From: Amycolatopsis sp. CA-128772
Lineage (GTDB): Bacteria > Actinomycetota > Actinomycetes > Mycobacteriales > Pseudonocardiaceae
Length of the DNA stretch: 64,000 nt
Assembly (NCBI RefSeq): GCF_002904295.1
Contig: NZ_PPHG01000094.1
Location: forward strand, 56,006 to 120,005
Reading direction: 5' to 3'
The first letter of the stretch is position 1, and every line of letters begins with the position of its first letter. The position numbers were made by a program, and so were the translations under genes. The notes beneath the pieces were generated by a model. The model searched no databases and was not told the origin of the DNA. It was given only the letters and a program-made list of their open reading frames with translations. Below are positions 34,233 to 43,215 of the stretch, piece by piece.

Positions 34233-35326
34233 CCGGACAGCTTCGCCGACCACTTCTCTTCGATCCGCCCGAACCGCCACACCGCCAGCGCGACGACCCA
34301 CGTCAGCACGAATAGCCCGACGATCCCGAACCCGACGTAGTCCAGGTTCACCGAAGCGATCGCGGCCAGCGGTCCCGACGTGATGCCGAGCTTCTCGGCG
34401 AGGATCGACACGAGCTCGATGGTCCCGATGAGCAGCGCCACCGCGACCGACAGCGCGGTCACCGTGATGTTGTAGAAGATCTTGCGCACCGGCTTCGCGA
34501 ACGCCCAGCCGTAGGCGAAGTTCATGAAGCAGCCGTCCACGGTGTCGAACAGGGTCATCCCGGCGGCGAACAGGACCGGCAGCACGAGGATCGCGTACCA
34601 CGGCAGCGCGAACGTCGCCGCGCCCGCGGCCAGCACGAGCAGCCCGATCTCGGTCGCGGTGTCGAAGCCCAGCCCGAACAGCAGCCCGACGGGGTAGATG
34701 TGCCACGGCTTGCGCACGGCCTTCGTCGCGCCGCGCAGCAGCCGGTTCAGCACGCCGCGGTTGTCCAGCTGGCGTTCGAGCGCGGCCTCGTCGAAGTCGC
34801 CGCGGCGCATCCGCCGGAACACCCGCAGGATCCCGACCAGCACGACCAGGTTCAGGATCGCGATCACGTATAGAAACACCCCGGACACCGACGTCCCGAT
34901 CACCCCGGTGGCCTGGTGCAGTGACGAGGCGTCGTCCTCGACCTGCCCGGCCAGCGCGCGGACGCCGAGCGACAGCAGCAGGCACAGGACGAAGACGATC
35001 GTCGAGTGCCCGAGCGAGAACCAGAACCCGACCGACAGCGGCCGCCGGCCGTCCGCCATCAGCTTGCGCGTGGTGTTGTCGATCGCGGCGATGTGGTCCG
35101 CGTCGAAGGCGTGCCGCATGCCCAGCGTGAACGCGGTGACGCCGAGCCCGATCCCGAACACGCCGGACGTGCCCAGCGCGTAGTGCCGGGGTGCGACGAA
35201 GGCCGCCAGCACCACCCAGCCCACGACGTTGAGCAGCAGGATGAACCCGGCCATCCCGCCGACCGACACCCACTCGCGACGCGACAGCCCACGCCGCGAG
35301 TCCTCCGTCGTGCCCGCCATCGCCAC
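34229..35326 (-). CDS. NiCoT-family nickel/cobalt permease
   Basis: A 365-residue transporter with eight helices and the NiCoT signature RHAFDADHIAAIDNTTRK in TM2 (the metal-selecting His/Asp cluster), plus LGFDTATEIGLLVLA in the second repeat. It imports Ni2+ or Co2+. It starts at GTG 35326, or ATG 35320. I see no cobalamin riboswitch or Nur-type box upstream, only an inverted repeat CATCTG/CAGATG at 35338-35359. It lies 46 bp after murQ on the same strand. Confidence 0.9.
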   Translation of the reverse strand: MAMAGTTEDSRRGLSRREWVSVGGMAGFILLLNVVGWVVLAAFVAPRHYALGTSGVFGIGLGVTAFTLGMRHAFDADHIAAIDNTTRKLMADGRRPLSVGFWFSLGHSTIVFVLCLLLSLGVRALAGQVEDDASSLHQATGVIGTSVSGVFLYVIAILNLVVLVGILRVFRRMRRGDFDEAALERQLDNRGVLNRLLRGATKAVRKPWHIYPVGLLFGLGFDTATEIGLLVLAAGAATFALPWYAILVLPVLFAAGMTLFDTVDGCFMNFAYGWAFAKPVRKIFYNITVTALSVAVALLIGTIELVSILAEKLGITSGPLAAIASVNLDYVGFGIVGLFVLTWVVALAVWRFGRIEEKWSAKLSG

Positions 35327-35372
35327 CCGCCCTTCCTCATCTGAGAGGTTAGGCAGATGAACAGGTGAGGGT

Positions 35373-36326
35373 CTAGCTCGCGCGCACCCTGAGAGTGTCG
35401 AGAGCCTTCCGCACGTGCCCGCCGGACGTGTGCAGGGCCTTCGACGCGCTCGTCACGTCCTCGCCGGACAGCAGGTGCACCAGCGCCACCTTGAGGTCGC
35501 CCCCGGCCTCGGTGAGCGCGTCCGAGCAGTCCGCCATCGTCATGCCGGTGGCTTCCTGCAGGATCCGGATGGTCCGGCCGCGCAGCTTCGCGTTGGTGGC
35601 CCGCATGCTGACCATCAGGTTCGAGTAGGTCCGGCCCAGCTTGATCATCGTCGCGGTGGAGAACGACGTCAGGATCATCTTCTGGGCCGTGCCCGCCTTC
35701 ATCCGGGTCGAGCCGGCGATCGCCTCCGGGCCGGTGTCGACGGCGATGAGCACGTCCACCCCAGCCGGCTTCGCGGCCTTCGCGTTGCCCGAGACCAGCC
35801 CGGTCCGGGCGCCCTGGCGCGAGGCCGCGGCCAGCGCACCCAGCACGTACGGCGTCCGGCCCGACGCCGTCAGCCCCAGTACGAAGTCGCCGGGCTGGAC
35901 CATCGCCGCCATCTCGGCCGCGCCCGCCGCCGAGTCGTCCTCGGCGTTCTCGACGGCGTGGCGCAGCGCGCGCTCGCCGCCGGCGTGGTGCGCGATGAAC
36001 CAGTCGCCCGGCACGTTGAACGTCGGCACCAGCTCGGCCGCGTCCAGCGTGGCCAGCCGCCCGGACGTGCCCGCGCCGACGTAGTGCACCCGGCCGCCCG
36101 CCCGCAGGGCGTCGACCGCGTGGTCCACGGCGCGCGCCACCTGGGGCAGCACCGCGGCGACGGCACCGGGGACCGTGCGGTCCTCGGCGTTGATCGCGCC
36201 CAGGATCCCTGCGGTGGACATCAGGTCGATGTCCTTGGTGCGGGGATTGCGGGTTTCGGTCGGCGAATCGACGTGCACCGCCTGCATGGGGACGGTCATC
36301 ATGCGCCTCACTTTTTCTCCGGGCAT
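35373..36326 (-). CDS. murQ: N-acetylmuramic acid 6-phosphate etherase
   Basis: A 317-residue SIS-domain enzyme that cleaves the lactyl ether of MurNAc-6-phosphate to give GlcNAc-6-phosphate and D-lactate. Signatures: RVHYVGAGTSGRLATLDAAE, GLTASGRTPYVLGAL and STRMKAGTAQKMILTSFST. Start ATG 36326 sits in TAATG with the murR stop, so translation is coupled; ATG 36302 behind GTGAGG is an alternative. With murR, amiE-like, namZ and nagZ it forms a cell-wall salvage cluster. Confidence 0.95.
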   Translation of the reverse strand: MPGEKVRRMMTVPMQAVHVDSPTETRNPRTKDIDLMSTAGILGAINAEDRTVPGAVAAVLPQVARAVDHAVDALRAGGRVHYVGAGTSGRLATLDAAELVPTFNVPGDWFIAHHAGGERALRHAVENAEDDSAAGAAEMAAMVQPGDFVLGLTASGRTPYVLGALAAASRQGARTGLVSGNAKAAKPAGVDVLIAVDTGPEAIAGSTRMKAGTAQKMILTSFSTATMIKLGRTYSNLMVSMRATNAKLRGRTIRILQEATGMTMADCSDALTEAGGDLKVALVHLLSGEDVTSASKALHTSGGHVRKALDTLRVRAS

Positions 36327-37327
36327 TACTTGCCGGTTTCCCGCGGACGGCGACGACCGTCCGGCCTGACCCCCAAGCGGTGCGAGCCGACGGCGTCCCT
36401 GGTCGCGTCCAGGGCGCTGACCGACGCGTCCATGTGCCGCTGCGCGACGCCGATGAACAGGCAGTCGATGACGGTGAGCTGGGCGATCCGGCTCGCCGTG
36501 GCTCCCGAGCGGAACGTGGTTTCCCGGGCCGCGGTCGTCAAAACATGATCGGCGACCTCGGTGATCGGGGAGCGCGGGAAGTTCGTCACGGCGATGGTGA
36601 CCGCGCCGTGCTCGCGCGCCACGCGCAGCGCCTCGACGGTGTCGGTGGTCGCGCCGGTGTGCGAGACGCCGATCGCGACGTCACCGGGGCTCAGCACCGC
36701 GGCCGAGGTCAGCATGATGTGCGTGTCCGACCACGCGAAGCACACGCGGCCGATGCGGTGCAGCTTCTGCTGCAGGTCGGCGGCGACGAACGCGCTGGCG
36801 CCCACGCCGTAGACGTCCACCCGGCCGGCGCTCGCGACGACCTCGATCACCCGCTCCAGGGTGGCGACGTCGAGCTGGTCGGCCGTCTCCTCGACCGCGC
36901 GCGCATCGGCGAAGCTGACCTTGCCGATCACGGCGGCCAGGTCGTCCTCCGGGCCGATCTCGCCGCCCAGGTTGCGCGTGGTGCGGGCCTCGGTGCGCGC
37001 GGTGTCCGCGGCCAGCGCGATGCGCAGCTGCGGGTACCCGCCGACGCCGACGGCCTTGCAGAACCGCGTCACCGTGGTCTCGCTCGTGTTGGCGGCCAAG
37101 GCCACCTCGGTGATGCTGCGTCGCGCGACCGACGCGGGGTCTTCCAGCACCACCTTGGCCACGCGCTGCTCGGCGCGGGCCAGGCCGGGGAGCAGCGACC
37201 GGATCCGCACCAGCGGGCTGGAGTCGGCGTCACGCACGGTCGTCTGGACCGATACGGGCTCGGACTGTGCCGGGCCGATCACGGATTCGGTATCACTCAC
37301 CGTCGGAAAGTTACTAACCGTTGGCAT
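36326..37327 (-). CDS. murR: RpiR/MurR-family transcriptional regulator
   Basis: A 333-residue regulator: N-terminal RpiR helix-turn-helix (RRSITEVALAANTSETTVTRFCKAVG) and a C-terminal SIS domain (VDVYGVGASAFVAADLQQKL, GDVAIGVSHTGATTDTVEAL) that binds a phosphosugar, by analogy MurNAc-6-phosphate. It is coupled to murQ through TAATG. Start is uncertain: ATG 37327 or GTG 37300, neither with a clear RBS. It probably represses the murR-murQ transcript. Confidence 0.9.
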   Translation of the reverse strand: MPTVSNFPTVSDTESVIGPAQSEPVSVQTTVRDADSSPLVRIRSLLPGLARAEQRVAKVVLEDPASVARRSITEVALAANTSETTVTRFCKAVGVGGYPQLRIALAADTARTEARTTRNLGGEIGPEDDLAAVIGKVSFADARAVEETADQLDVATLERVIEVVASAGRVDVYGVGASAFVAADLQQKLHRIGRVCFAWSDTHIMLTSAAVLSPGDVAIGVSHTGATTDTVEALRVAREHGAVTIAVTNFPRSPITEVADHVLTTAARETTFRSGATASRIAQLTVIDCLFIGVAQRHMDASVSALDATRDAVGSHRLGVRPDGRRRPRETGK

Positions 37328-37403
37328 TTGCGACAAGGCTACCCACACCCTTCGGTACGATCGCAACCCGTCCGTGTCTGCGGATCTGGATTTGCGATTA
37401 ATC

Positions 37404-37450
37404 GTTGACCAGAAAGTCGCCAACAGGGTCAACCTTGTTAACGAGGTCAA
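37404..37450. promoter_or_regulatory. Candidate MurR operator region
   Basis: GTTGACC (37404-37410) and GGTCAAC (37427-37433) form an inverted repeat with a 16-bp spacer, and GGTCAA recurs at 37445-37450. The region is AT-rich and lies 77-123 bp upstream of murR, a likely promoter/operator. Confidence 0.4.
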
Positions 37451-37538
37451 GCTAACGACTTGGCAACTTAGTGTCGCGGTGCAAGCGGCAAGCGGACGGT
37501 AAATTCCGGCTTGTGGTCGACGTTCGGCGACGAACCGG

Positions 37539-39296
37539 TCACCGAGAGCTCAACTGCCAACCCTCCGCGACGAAAATCGCGGGGTCGCGTTCACCGTCGA
37601 GGAGTGATCGGCCGCTCTCGGTGACTTTCACACCGTCCACGGAAACTCCCCGGCCCGTGTAACTCGGATCGGTGCTGTAACGCCAGCGGAGGCTGACCGA
37701 CGCGCCCTGCGGCAGCGTGCCCACCGCCCGCCACCAGGCGCGGTGCCCGTGTCCGGAGAGCGACGTCACCGTTCCGGAGGGTGCCCCCGGTCCGGAAACC
37801 GACAACGTGACCGGTTGCCAGTTAACGCCGTCGGTGCTGGCCTGCAGCTGAAGTGGATCACCCGGACCTTCGGTATCCACGAAGGCAGCGAACGAGACGC
37901 GGGCCTGATCACTCTGTGTGGTAAACGGGCGGGTGCTCAGCGTAGCGACGCCGGCGTTACCCAGGGTGCTCGTCCAGGCGTCCTTCCCGGCGACCGGCCG
38001 CACGGCCATCGCCCGGGCCAGCGACGTCGCCCACACCTGGCGGGCGGTGTTGATCGAGCCCCAGTTCCGGGTCGGGTGCACGCGGTTGGTCAGCAGGATC
38101 GCGAACGACCGGGACTCCGGGTCGATGACCAGCGTCGTCCCGGTGAAGCCGGTGTGCCCGGCGGTGACCGGCGACGCGAGCGCGCCCATGTACCAGGGCT
38201 GGTCGAGCTCGAAGCCGAGGCCGTGCGCGTCGTCCGGGAACTGCTGGTTGTAGTTCGTCAGCAGCTGACGCACGGTTTCCTGGCGCAGGATCCGGTGTCC
38301 GCGGTAGCTGCCGCCGTTCAGGATCGCCTGCGCGAGGTTCGCCATGTCGCTCGCGGTGCTGAACACGCCGGCGTGCCCGGCGACGCCGCCCAGTGACCAG
38401 GCGTTCTCGTCGTGCACGCTGCCGCGCACCATCCCGCGTGGCGGGTTCGCCTCGAACTCCGTCGCGGCGATCCGGGCCAGCTTCGCGGCGGGCGGGTTGT
38501 AGCCGGTGTCCACCATGCCCAGCGGCGCGGTGATCCGGTCGTGCACGACCTTGTCCAGCGGCTGCCCGGTCAGTTTCTCGACGATGAAGCCGAGCGTGAG
38601 CAGGTTGATGTCCGAGTAGAGGTACGTCGTGCCCGGCTTGTTCTTCAGCGGGCTGTCGAGCACGGCCTGGCGCCGCGACGGGATGTCCGGGTAGCCCGCC
38701 CACAGCGACGGGATCGGGTCGGCGTCGAACCCGGAGACGTGCGTGAGCAGCATCTTGACCGTGATCGCGGCCTTGTCGCCGGTGGCGAACTCCGGGAAGA
38801 AGCGGCTGACCGGGGTGTCGATGGTGAGCTGCCCGCGCTCGACCAGCTGCATCACCGCGATCGAGGTGAACAGCTTCGAGATCGACGCCATGTCGAAGAT
38901 CGTGTCGTTGCGCATCGGGACCTGCTGGTCGGCGGGCAGTTCGGTGCCCTTGGCGTCGGCGTACCGCAGCGCCCCGCCGACGGCGTACCGGTCGACGACC
39001 ACGCCGTCGTGCGCGAGCAGGCCGACCGCGCCGGAGAAGTGCGGGTGCCCGGAGGCGTCCGGCTTCGTCCAGCTCGCCAGGAAGTCCTCGGCCGCCTTGA
39101 TCGGCGCCGGGTCCAGGTTGACCTGCTGTGGCCGGCCGTCACGCAGCGTCGTCCACGGCGGGGCGAACCCCTGCTGCGGCCGGTCGAACCGCCCGGCCGC
39201 CGGATCGTGGCTGGTGATGGCGCCGGCTCCCGAAGTCAAGGTGGTCAGCGCGACCAGCACTCCGGTGGCCGCGACGAGGACCTTCCTAGCACGCAT
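37539..39296 (-). CDS. amiE: Secreted beta-lactamase-fold serine hydrolase, AmiE-like
   Basis: A 585-residue secreted protein: signal peptide (MRARKVLVAATGVLVALTTL), then a class C beta-lactamase/esterase domain with Ser and Lys in ASISKLF, tyrosine in YLYSDINL and HTGFTGTT as the third motif. The last ~130 residues are a beta-rich C-terminal domain. In Bacillus the equivalent of this gene in the murQ-nagZ-namZ operon is AmiE, which removes the peptide from MurNAc; this role is inferred by context. It starts at ATG 39296, 11 bp after namZ. Confidence 0.82.
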   Translation of the reverse strand: MRARKVLVAATGVLVALTTLTSGAGAITSHDPAAGRFDRPQQGFAPPWTTLRDGRPQQVNLDPAPIKAAEDFLASWTKPDASGHPHFSGAVGLLAHDGVVVDRYAVGGALRYADAKGTELPADQQVPMRNDTIFDMASISKLFTSIAVMQLVERGQLTIDTPVSRFFPEFATGDKAAITVKMLLTHVSGFDADPIPSLWAGYPDIPSRRQAVLDSPLKNKPGTTYLYSDINLLTLGFIVEKLTGQPLDKVVHDRITAPLGMVDTGYNPPAAKLARIAATEFEANPPRGMVRGSVHDENAWSLGGVAGHAGVFSTASDMANLAQAILNGGSYRGHRILRQETVRQLLTNYNQQFPDDAHGLGFELDQPWYMGALASPVTAGHTGFTGTTLVIDPESRSFAILLTNRVHPTRNWGSINTARQVWATSLARAMAVRPVAGKDAWTSTLGNAGVATLSTRPFTTQSDQARVSFAAFVDTEGPGDPLQLQASTDGVNWQPVTLSVSGPGAPSGTVTSLSGHGHRAWWRAVGTLPQGASVSLRWRYSTDPSYTGRGVSVDGVKVTESGRSLLDGERDPAIFVAEGWQLSSR

Positions 39297-39307
39297 GAGT
39301 CTCCCCC

Positions 39308-40573
39308 TCAGCGGTAAAGCAGGTAGCGGCGACGTTTCCGGTCGAACTCGGCCAGCTCGGCCCGCCAGGCGCCGGTGACCTCGTCGACGCCCGCGCCGGC
39401 GTCGACCATGGTCCGGAGCCGGTCGGACCCGGAGAGCTTGTCGATGTAGTTGTCGGGGCGCCAGGCGAAGACGTCCGGGTGCAGCGCCTTCGCCGTGACG
39501 AGCATGGCGACCGCGGTCCGGATCGCGTCGAAGGCCCGCGGGTCGTCCACGCTGACCTGCACACCCCCGCACGTCTGGTTGACGAACTTGCTGAACGTCG
39601 GGACGAAGTAGGTCTCGCGAAACTTCGCGCCGGGCAGCCGCTCGGCTTCGAGCTTCTCGCGCCAGCGCCAGTCGAGCCCGGGTGCGCCGATGATTTCGAA
39701 CGGCCGGGTCGTGCCGCGGCCCTCGGAGAACACCGTGCCCTCGAACATCCCGGTGCCCGGGTAGACGAGCGCCGTGTCCGGCGTCGGCATGTTCGGGCTC
39801 GGCAGCACCCAGTTCAGCCCGGTCCGGTCGAACAGCGTGTCCCGCGGCCAGCCGCGGACCTGGACGACGTCGAGCTGGGGTTTTTCGGCCGCCAGGAATT
39901 CTCCGGCGAAGAACCGGGCGAGCTCGCCGACCGTCATGCCGTGTTGCTGCGCGATCGGCTGCCGCCCGATGCCGGAGGCGAACTTCGGGTCGAGCACCGG
40001 CCCGGCCGCGCGGCCGCCGAGCGGGTTCGGCCGGTCGAGCACGACGAGGGCGGCGCCGACCTTCGCGGCGGCCGCCATCGCGGTGTAGAGCGACCAGATG
40101 TAGGTGTAGAAGCGCGCGCCGACGTCGGCGATGTCGAACACGACCGTGTCGACGCCCGCCTTGGTGAACAGCGAAGCGAGCTTCGTCGCGTCGACGCCGT
40201 ACGCGTCGTACACCGGAACGCCCGTCCTCGGGTCGGTGTAGTCGCCCTCGGAGCCGCCGGCCTGCGCGCTGCCGCGGAAGCCGTGCTCGGGCCCGAAGGC
40301 CGCGACCGGCCGGACGCCGGCCGCGACCATCGAGTCGACGATGTGGTCGCCGTCGAGCAGGACGCCGGTCGGGTTGGACAGGACGCCGAGCTTGCGGCCC
40401 TTGAACGCCCGCCAGCCCTGTGCGGCCAGCTGCTCCGCGCCGGTGAGGACGCGGCCCGGGTGCGTCGCCGCTTCCGGCTGTCCGGGCTGTGCCCCGGCCA
40501 CGGCCGAGCCGCCCGCCAGCGTGGGGACAGCGAGCGCGCTCGCGCCGAGGAAGTGGCGCCGGTTGAGGTTCAC
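39308..40573 (-). CDS. namZ: Exo-beta-N-acetylmuramidase NamZ (DUF1343, GH171)
   Basis: A 421-residue protein with a Tat signal (NRRHFLGASALAVPTLAGG). The DUF1343 domain shows LGVLSNPTGVLLDGDHIVDS, FGPEHGFRGSAQAGG and SPNMPTPDTALVYPGTGMFE. This family was shown in Bacillus to release terminal MurNAc from peptidoglycan fragments. GTG 40573 overlaps the nagZ stop (GTGA), so the two hydrolases are made together and probably act in turn on exported or wall-derived chains. Confidence 0.9.
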   Translation of the reverse strand: MNLNRRHFLGASALAVPTLAGGSAVAGAQPGQPEAATHPGRVLTGAEQLAAQGWRAFKGRKLGVLSNPTGVLLDGDHIVDSMVAAGVRPVAAFGPEHGFRGSAQAGGSEGDYTDPRTGVPVYDAYGVDATKLASLFTKAGVDTVVFDIADVGARFYTYIWSLYTAMAAAAKVGAALVVLDRPNPLGGRAAGPVLDPKFASGIGRQPIAQQHGMTVGELARFFAGEFLAAEKPQLDVVQVRGWPRDTLFDRTGLNWVLPSPNMPTPDTALVYPGTGMFEGTVFSEGRGTTRPFEIIGAPGLDWRWREKLEAERLPGAKFRETYFVPTFSKFVNQTCGGVQVSVDDPRAFDAIRTAVAMLVTAKALHPDVFAWRPDNYIDKLSGSDRLRTMVDAGAGVDEVTGAWRAELAEFDRKRRRYLLYR

Positions 40574-42366
40574 CAGGTCAGCCCGTGGCCGAACGGGTAC
40601 TTGACGGTCTGCAGGTCGGCCCCCGCCGGGATGTCGACCGGCAGCTTCCCGACCGGTTTCGTCTCGCCGAGGAGCACCTTGGCCAGCGCCTCCAGGGTCG
40701 GCGTGATGTAGCCGTAGGTGGCCAGCCAGGTCTTGACGGTGGTCGGGTACCCGGCGTCGTACGGGATCTGCGCGGCGACCGCGACGACCGGCTTGCCAGT
40801 GGCCTGGAGGGCGTCGAGCAGCTTGGTCTGCCGGGGGAAGGCGCCGACGTTGTTGGTCAGCACGACGACCAGGCCGGCGTTCCCGGCGTTCGCGACGGCC
40901 TGCGCGATCTGGGCGTCCGTCGGGGCCTGGCCGGTCTGGTAGGCCGTCGCGGCCGTGCCGTGGGCGGTCAGCTTCTGCGCGAGGGACGCCGTCGTGGAGA
41001 CACCCCAGCCGGTGACGAGCGCGGTCGCGGGCTTCTGCGCCAGTGGCAGGAGACCGGCGTCGTTCGCGATGGCCGTGATGCCGCGGTCGGCGATGTCCTG
41101 CGCGGTCTTGAGGCTCGCCGGGGTGCCGACGGTCTTCATGACCCGGTCCGGGTCGGTGAACGGCGAGAACAGGATGCCGCGCTCGAACTTCAGCTTCAGC
41201 ACGCGCAGCACGCTCTGGTCGATCCGCCACATCGGGATGTCGCCGGACTTCACCGCGGCGAGGACCGCGTTGATGGCGACGTCGAGGTGCACCGGCATGA
41301 GCAGCTGGTCGACGCCGGCCTTCAGCGCGAGGACCGGGATTTCGGCGTCGCTGTGCAGCTCGCGCACGCCCTGCATCTCGAGCGAGTCGGTGATGACGAC
41401 GCCGTTGTAGTGGAGCTCGTTGCGCAGCTTCCCGGTGACGATCGGCTTTGACAGCGTCGCCGGTTCCAGCGACGGGTCGAGGCTGGGGAACTGGATGTGC
41501 GCGGTCATGATCGAGTCGATGCCGGCCTTGATGGCGGCCTTGAACGGCGGCACGTCGATGTCGCGCCACGCCTGCTCGGTGCGGTCGATCCGCGGCAGGC
41601 CGGTGTGGCTGTCGGTGGCGGCGTCACCGTGCCCGGGGAAGTGCTTGGCCGTCGCCGCGACGGTCCTGGTCGGCAGGTCGGCGTCCTGGTAGCCCTTGAC
41701 CTCGGCGGCGACGAACTGGCTCGCGAGGCCGGGCTGCCCGGCGAACGAGCGCACCCCGATGACCGGATTGGCCGGGTTGGAGTTGACGTCGGAATCGGGC
41801 GCGAAGTCCTGGTTGATGCCGACGGCCCGCAGTTCGTGCCCGAGGATGGTGGCGGCCTTGGTGGCGCGGCCGGTGTCCCGCCCGGCCGAGATGGCCATCG
41901 AGTTCGGGAACTCGGTGGCGGGCGCGCCCATCCGGGTCACGGTGCCGCCCTCCTGGTCGGCCCCGATCTGCAGCGGGATGTGCGCGCCGCTGGTGACGGC
42001 GGCCTTCTGGAGGCCGTTGGACAGCTTCGCGACCTGCACGGGATCGTCGAAGTTGTCGCGGGTGTCGTTGTTGAAGTAGATGACCCCGCCGAGGTGGTAC
42101 TTCTCGATCACCTGCGCCGGGGTGTCGACGCCGAAGTCGGTCCGGTTCTTCGGGTTGACCTCGTCGGCGGTCTTGCCGTTCACCCAGGTGACGAACAGCT
42201 GCCCGACCTTTTGTTCGAGCGACAGCCCCCGCAGCGCCTGCGCCGCCACGGCATCCGCGTTCACCGTCGGTGCGCTCGCCGCGGCCGCAACACCCACACC
42301 GGTGAAGGCGAGCACCCCCGCAACGGGCAGGGCGAGCGCATGGAACCTCCGATTTCGGGTCGTCAC
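40570..42366 (-). CDS. nagZ: Secreted beta-N-acetylglucosaminidase NagZ (GH3)
   Basis: A 598-residue GH3 enzyme with a signal peptide (residues 1-30). DQEGGTVTRMG and AKHFPGHGDAATDSHTGLP carry the substrate loop and the His-Asp acid/base dyad of NagZ-type GH3, and VITDSLEM the nucleophile Asp. The C-terminal alpha/beta domain is retained. It removes non-reducing GlcNAc from muropeptides, leaving MurNAc for NamZ. It starts at GTG 42366, first gene of the nagZ-namZ-amiE operon. Confidence 0.93.
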   Translation of the reverse strand: MTTRNRRFHALALPVAGVLAFTGVGVAAAASAPTVNADAVAAQALRGLSLEQKVGQLFVTWVNGKTADEVNPKNRTDFGVDTPAQVIEKYHLGGVIYFNNDTRDNFDDPVQVAKLSNGLQKAAVTSGAHIPLQIGADQEGGTVTRMGAPATEFPNSMAISAGRDTGRATKAATILGHELRAVGINQDFAPDSDVNSNPANPVIGVRSFAGQPGLASQFVAAEVKGYQDADLPTRTVAATAKHFPGHGDAATDSHTGLPRIDRTEQAWRDIDVPPFKAAIKAGIDSIMTAHIQFPSLDPSLEPATLSKPIVTGKLRNELHYNGVVITDSLEMQGVRELHSDAEIPVLALKAGVDQLLMPVHLDVAINAVLAAVKSGDIPMWRIDQSVLRVLKLKFERGILFSPFTDPDRVMKTVGTPASLKTAQDIADRGITAIANDAGLLPLAQKPATALVTGWGVSTTASLAQKLTAHGTAATAYQTGQAPTDAQIAQAVANAGNAGLVVVLTNNVGAFPRQTKLLDALQATGKPVVAVAAQIPYDAGYPTTVKTWLATYGYITPTLEALAKVLLGETKPVGKLPVDIPAGADLQTVKYPFGHGLTW

Positions 42367-42563
42367 GACCAGCCTCCCAGAAAGTAGCGGGCGCCGGTCG
42401 GGACGTCAGAAGTCCACTCGGAGGCGCCAGTATCGGGAAGCTACTCACGGAATCCGGCGCTGTCCATCGACCGACCGCACGAACGGTCCAGTCGTACCCG
42501 GATCGGTAGGAAACCGCCCCCACGCTGCGGCCGAACGAGTGACCCGCCCACTTCCGCCCTCCA

Positions 42564-42731
42564 TCACGCGAGTGACGTCCCCAGTCACGCGAGTCCCGTC
42601 CCCAGTCACGCGAGTCCCGTCCCCAGTCACGCGAGTCCCGCCCCGGCGCACGCGTGTCGTCCCTCCAGTCACGCGAGTCCCGTCCCCAGTCACGCGAGTC
42701 CCGTCCCGGCGCACGCGTGTCGTCCCTCCAG
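42564..42731. repeat. 21-bp minisatellite, eight units
   Basis: Eight phase-locked 21-bp units (starts 42564, 42585, 42606, 42627, 42648, 42669, 42690, 42711). Six are of type TCACGCGAGTCCCGTCCCCAG and two of variant type GCACGCGTGTCGTCCCTCCAG; a degenerate part-unit follows at 42732. Units are too regular and lack spacers, so it is not a CRISPR. It lies 200 bp upstream of nagZ. Confidence 0.85.
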
Positions 42732-42813
42732 TCACGGCTGATGCCCGCTGATCACGCGAGATGCCCGATGGCGCACGCAGTATCCCGCGCCGACCCACCC
42801 CCGAAATGGACGA

Positions 42814-42848
42814 GGCGGCGCCCGTGGCCAATGGCCACGGGCGCCGCC
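42814..42848. terminator. Perfect 16-bp-stem hairpin
   Basis: GGCGGCGCCCGTGGCC (42814-42829) pairs perfectly with 42833-42848 around an AAT loop. It could terminate the HAD phosphatase transcript, although that stop is 370 bp away, or an unseen small transcript. Confidence 0.55.
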
Positions 42849-43215
42849 TGCAAAGCGCGAACCTCTCGGGCGACCAAGCGTGCAACTCTGGTCGTACCTA
42901 CATGGACTCGGCGTGTGGCGTCCCACTACGCAGTCCCTAGACGACGAGCCTCCCGCGGCGCGCTGCGCGTGGGTACCCGGAGTCCGCGCACGGAGGTTTG
43001 CCGGGGTGGAACAGGCTTCTCTTCTACCTGTTCCCTGGCCGACCGAACGTCCGCACCTACTTTCTACGCCGTGAGCCGGGTCACTTCAAGTGCGCGGACG
43101 GGTGCACCGGTACAGAGGCTGGATCGGGTGACACCGGCACCCTCCGCGACGGACAATTCGGGGCTGGGCCAAGCAAAGTGGAGGCCGTACGGCCGTGTGG
43201 GTGGTAGCCGCTCGG
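42849..43215. other. Intergenic stretch without a convincing gene
   Basis: Lower GC in parts (for example 43015-43070) and no frame with RBS and protein-like composition on either strand. It may be an untranslated tail of the HAD gene, a small RNA, or the remains of a decayed gene. Confidence 0.3.

Noticed and set aside
35327..35372. Cobalamin riboswitch or Nur box before the NiCoT gene
   Set aside because: The gap is only 46 bp, too short for a cobalamin riboswitch, and lacks a TTGCAA-type Nur repeat.
42564..42731. CRISPR array
   Set aside because: Repeats are directly adjacent with no unique spacers, and there are no cas genes; it is a tandem minisatellite.
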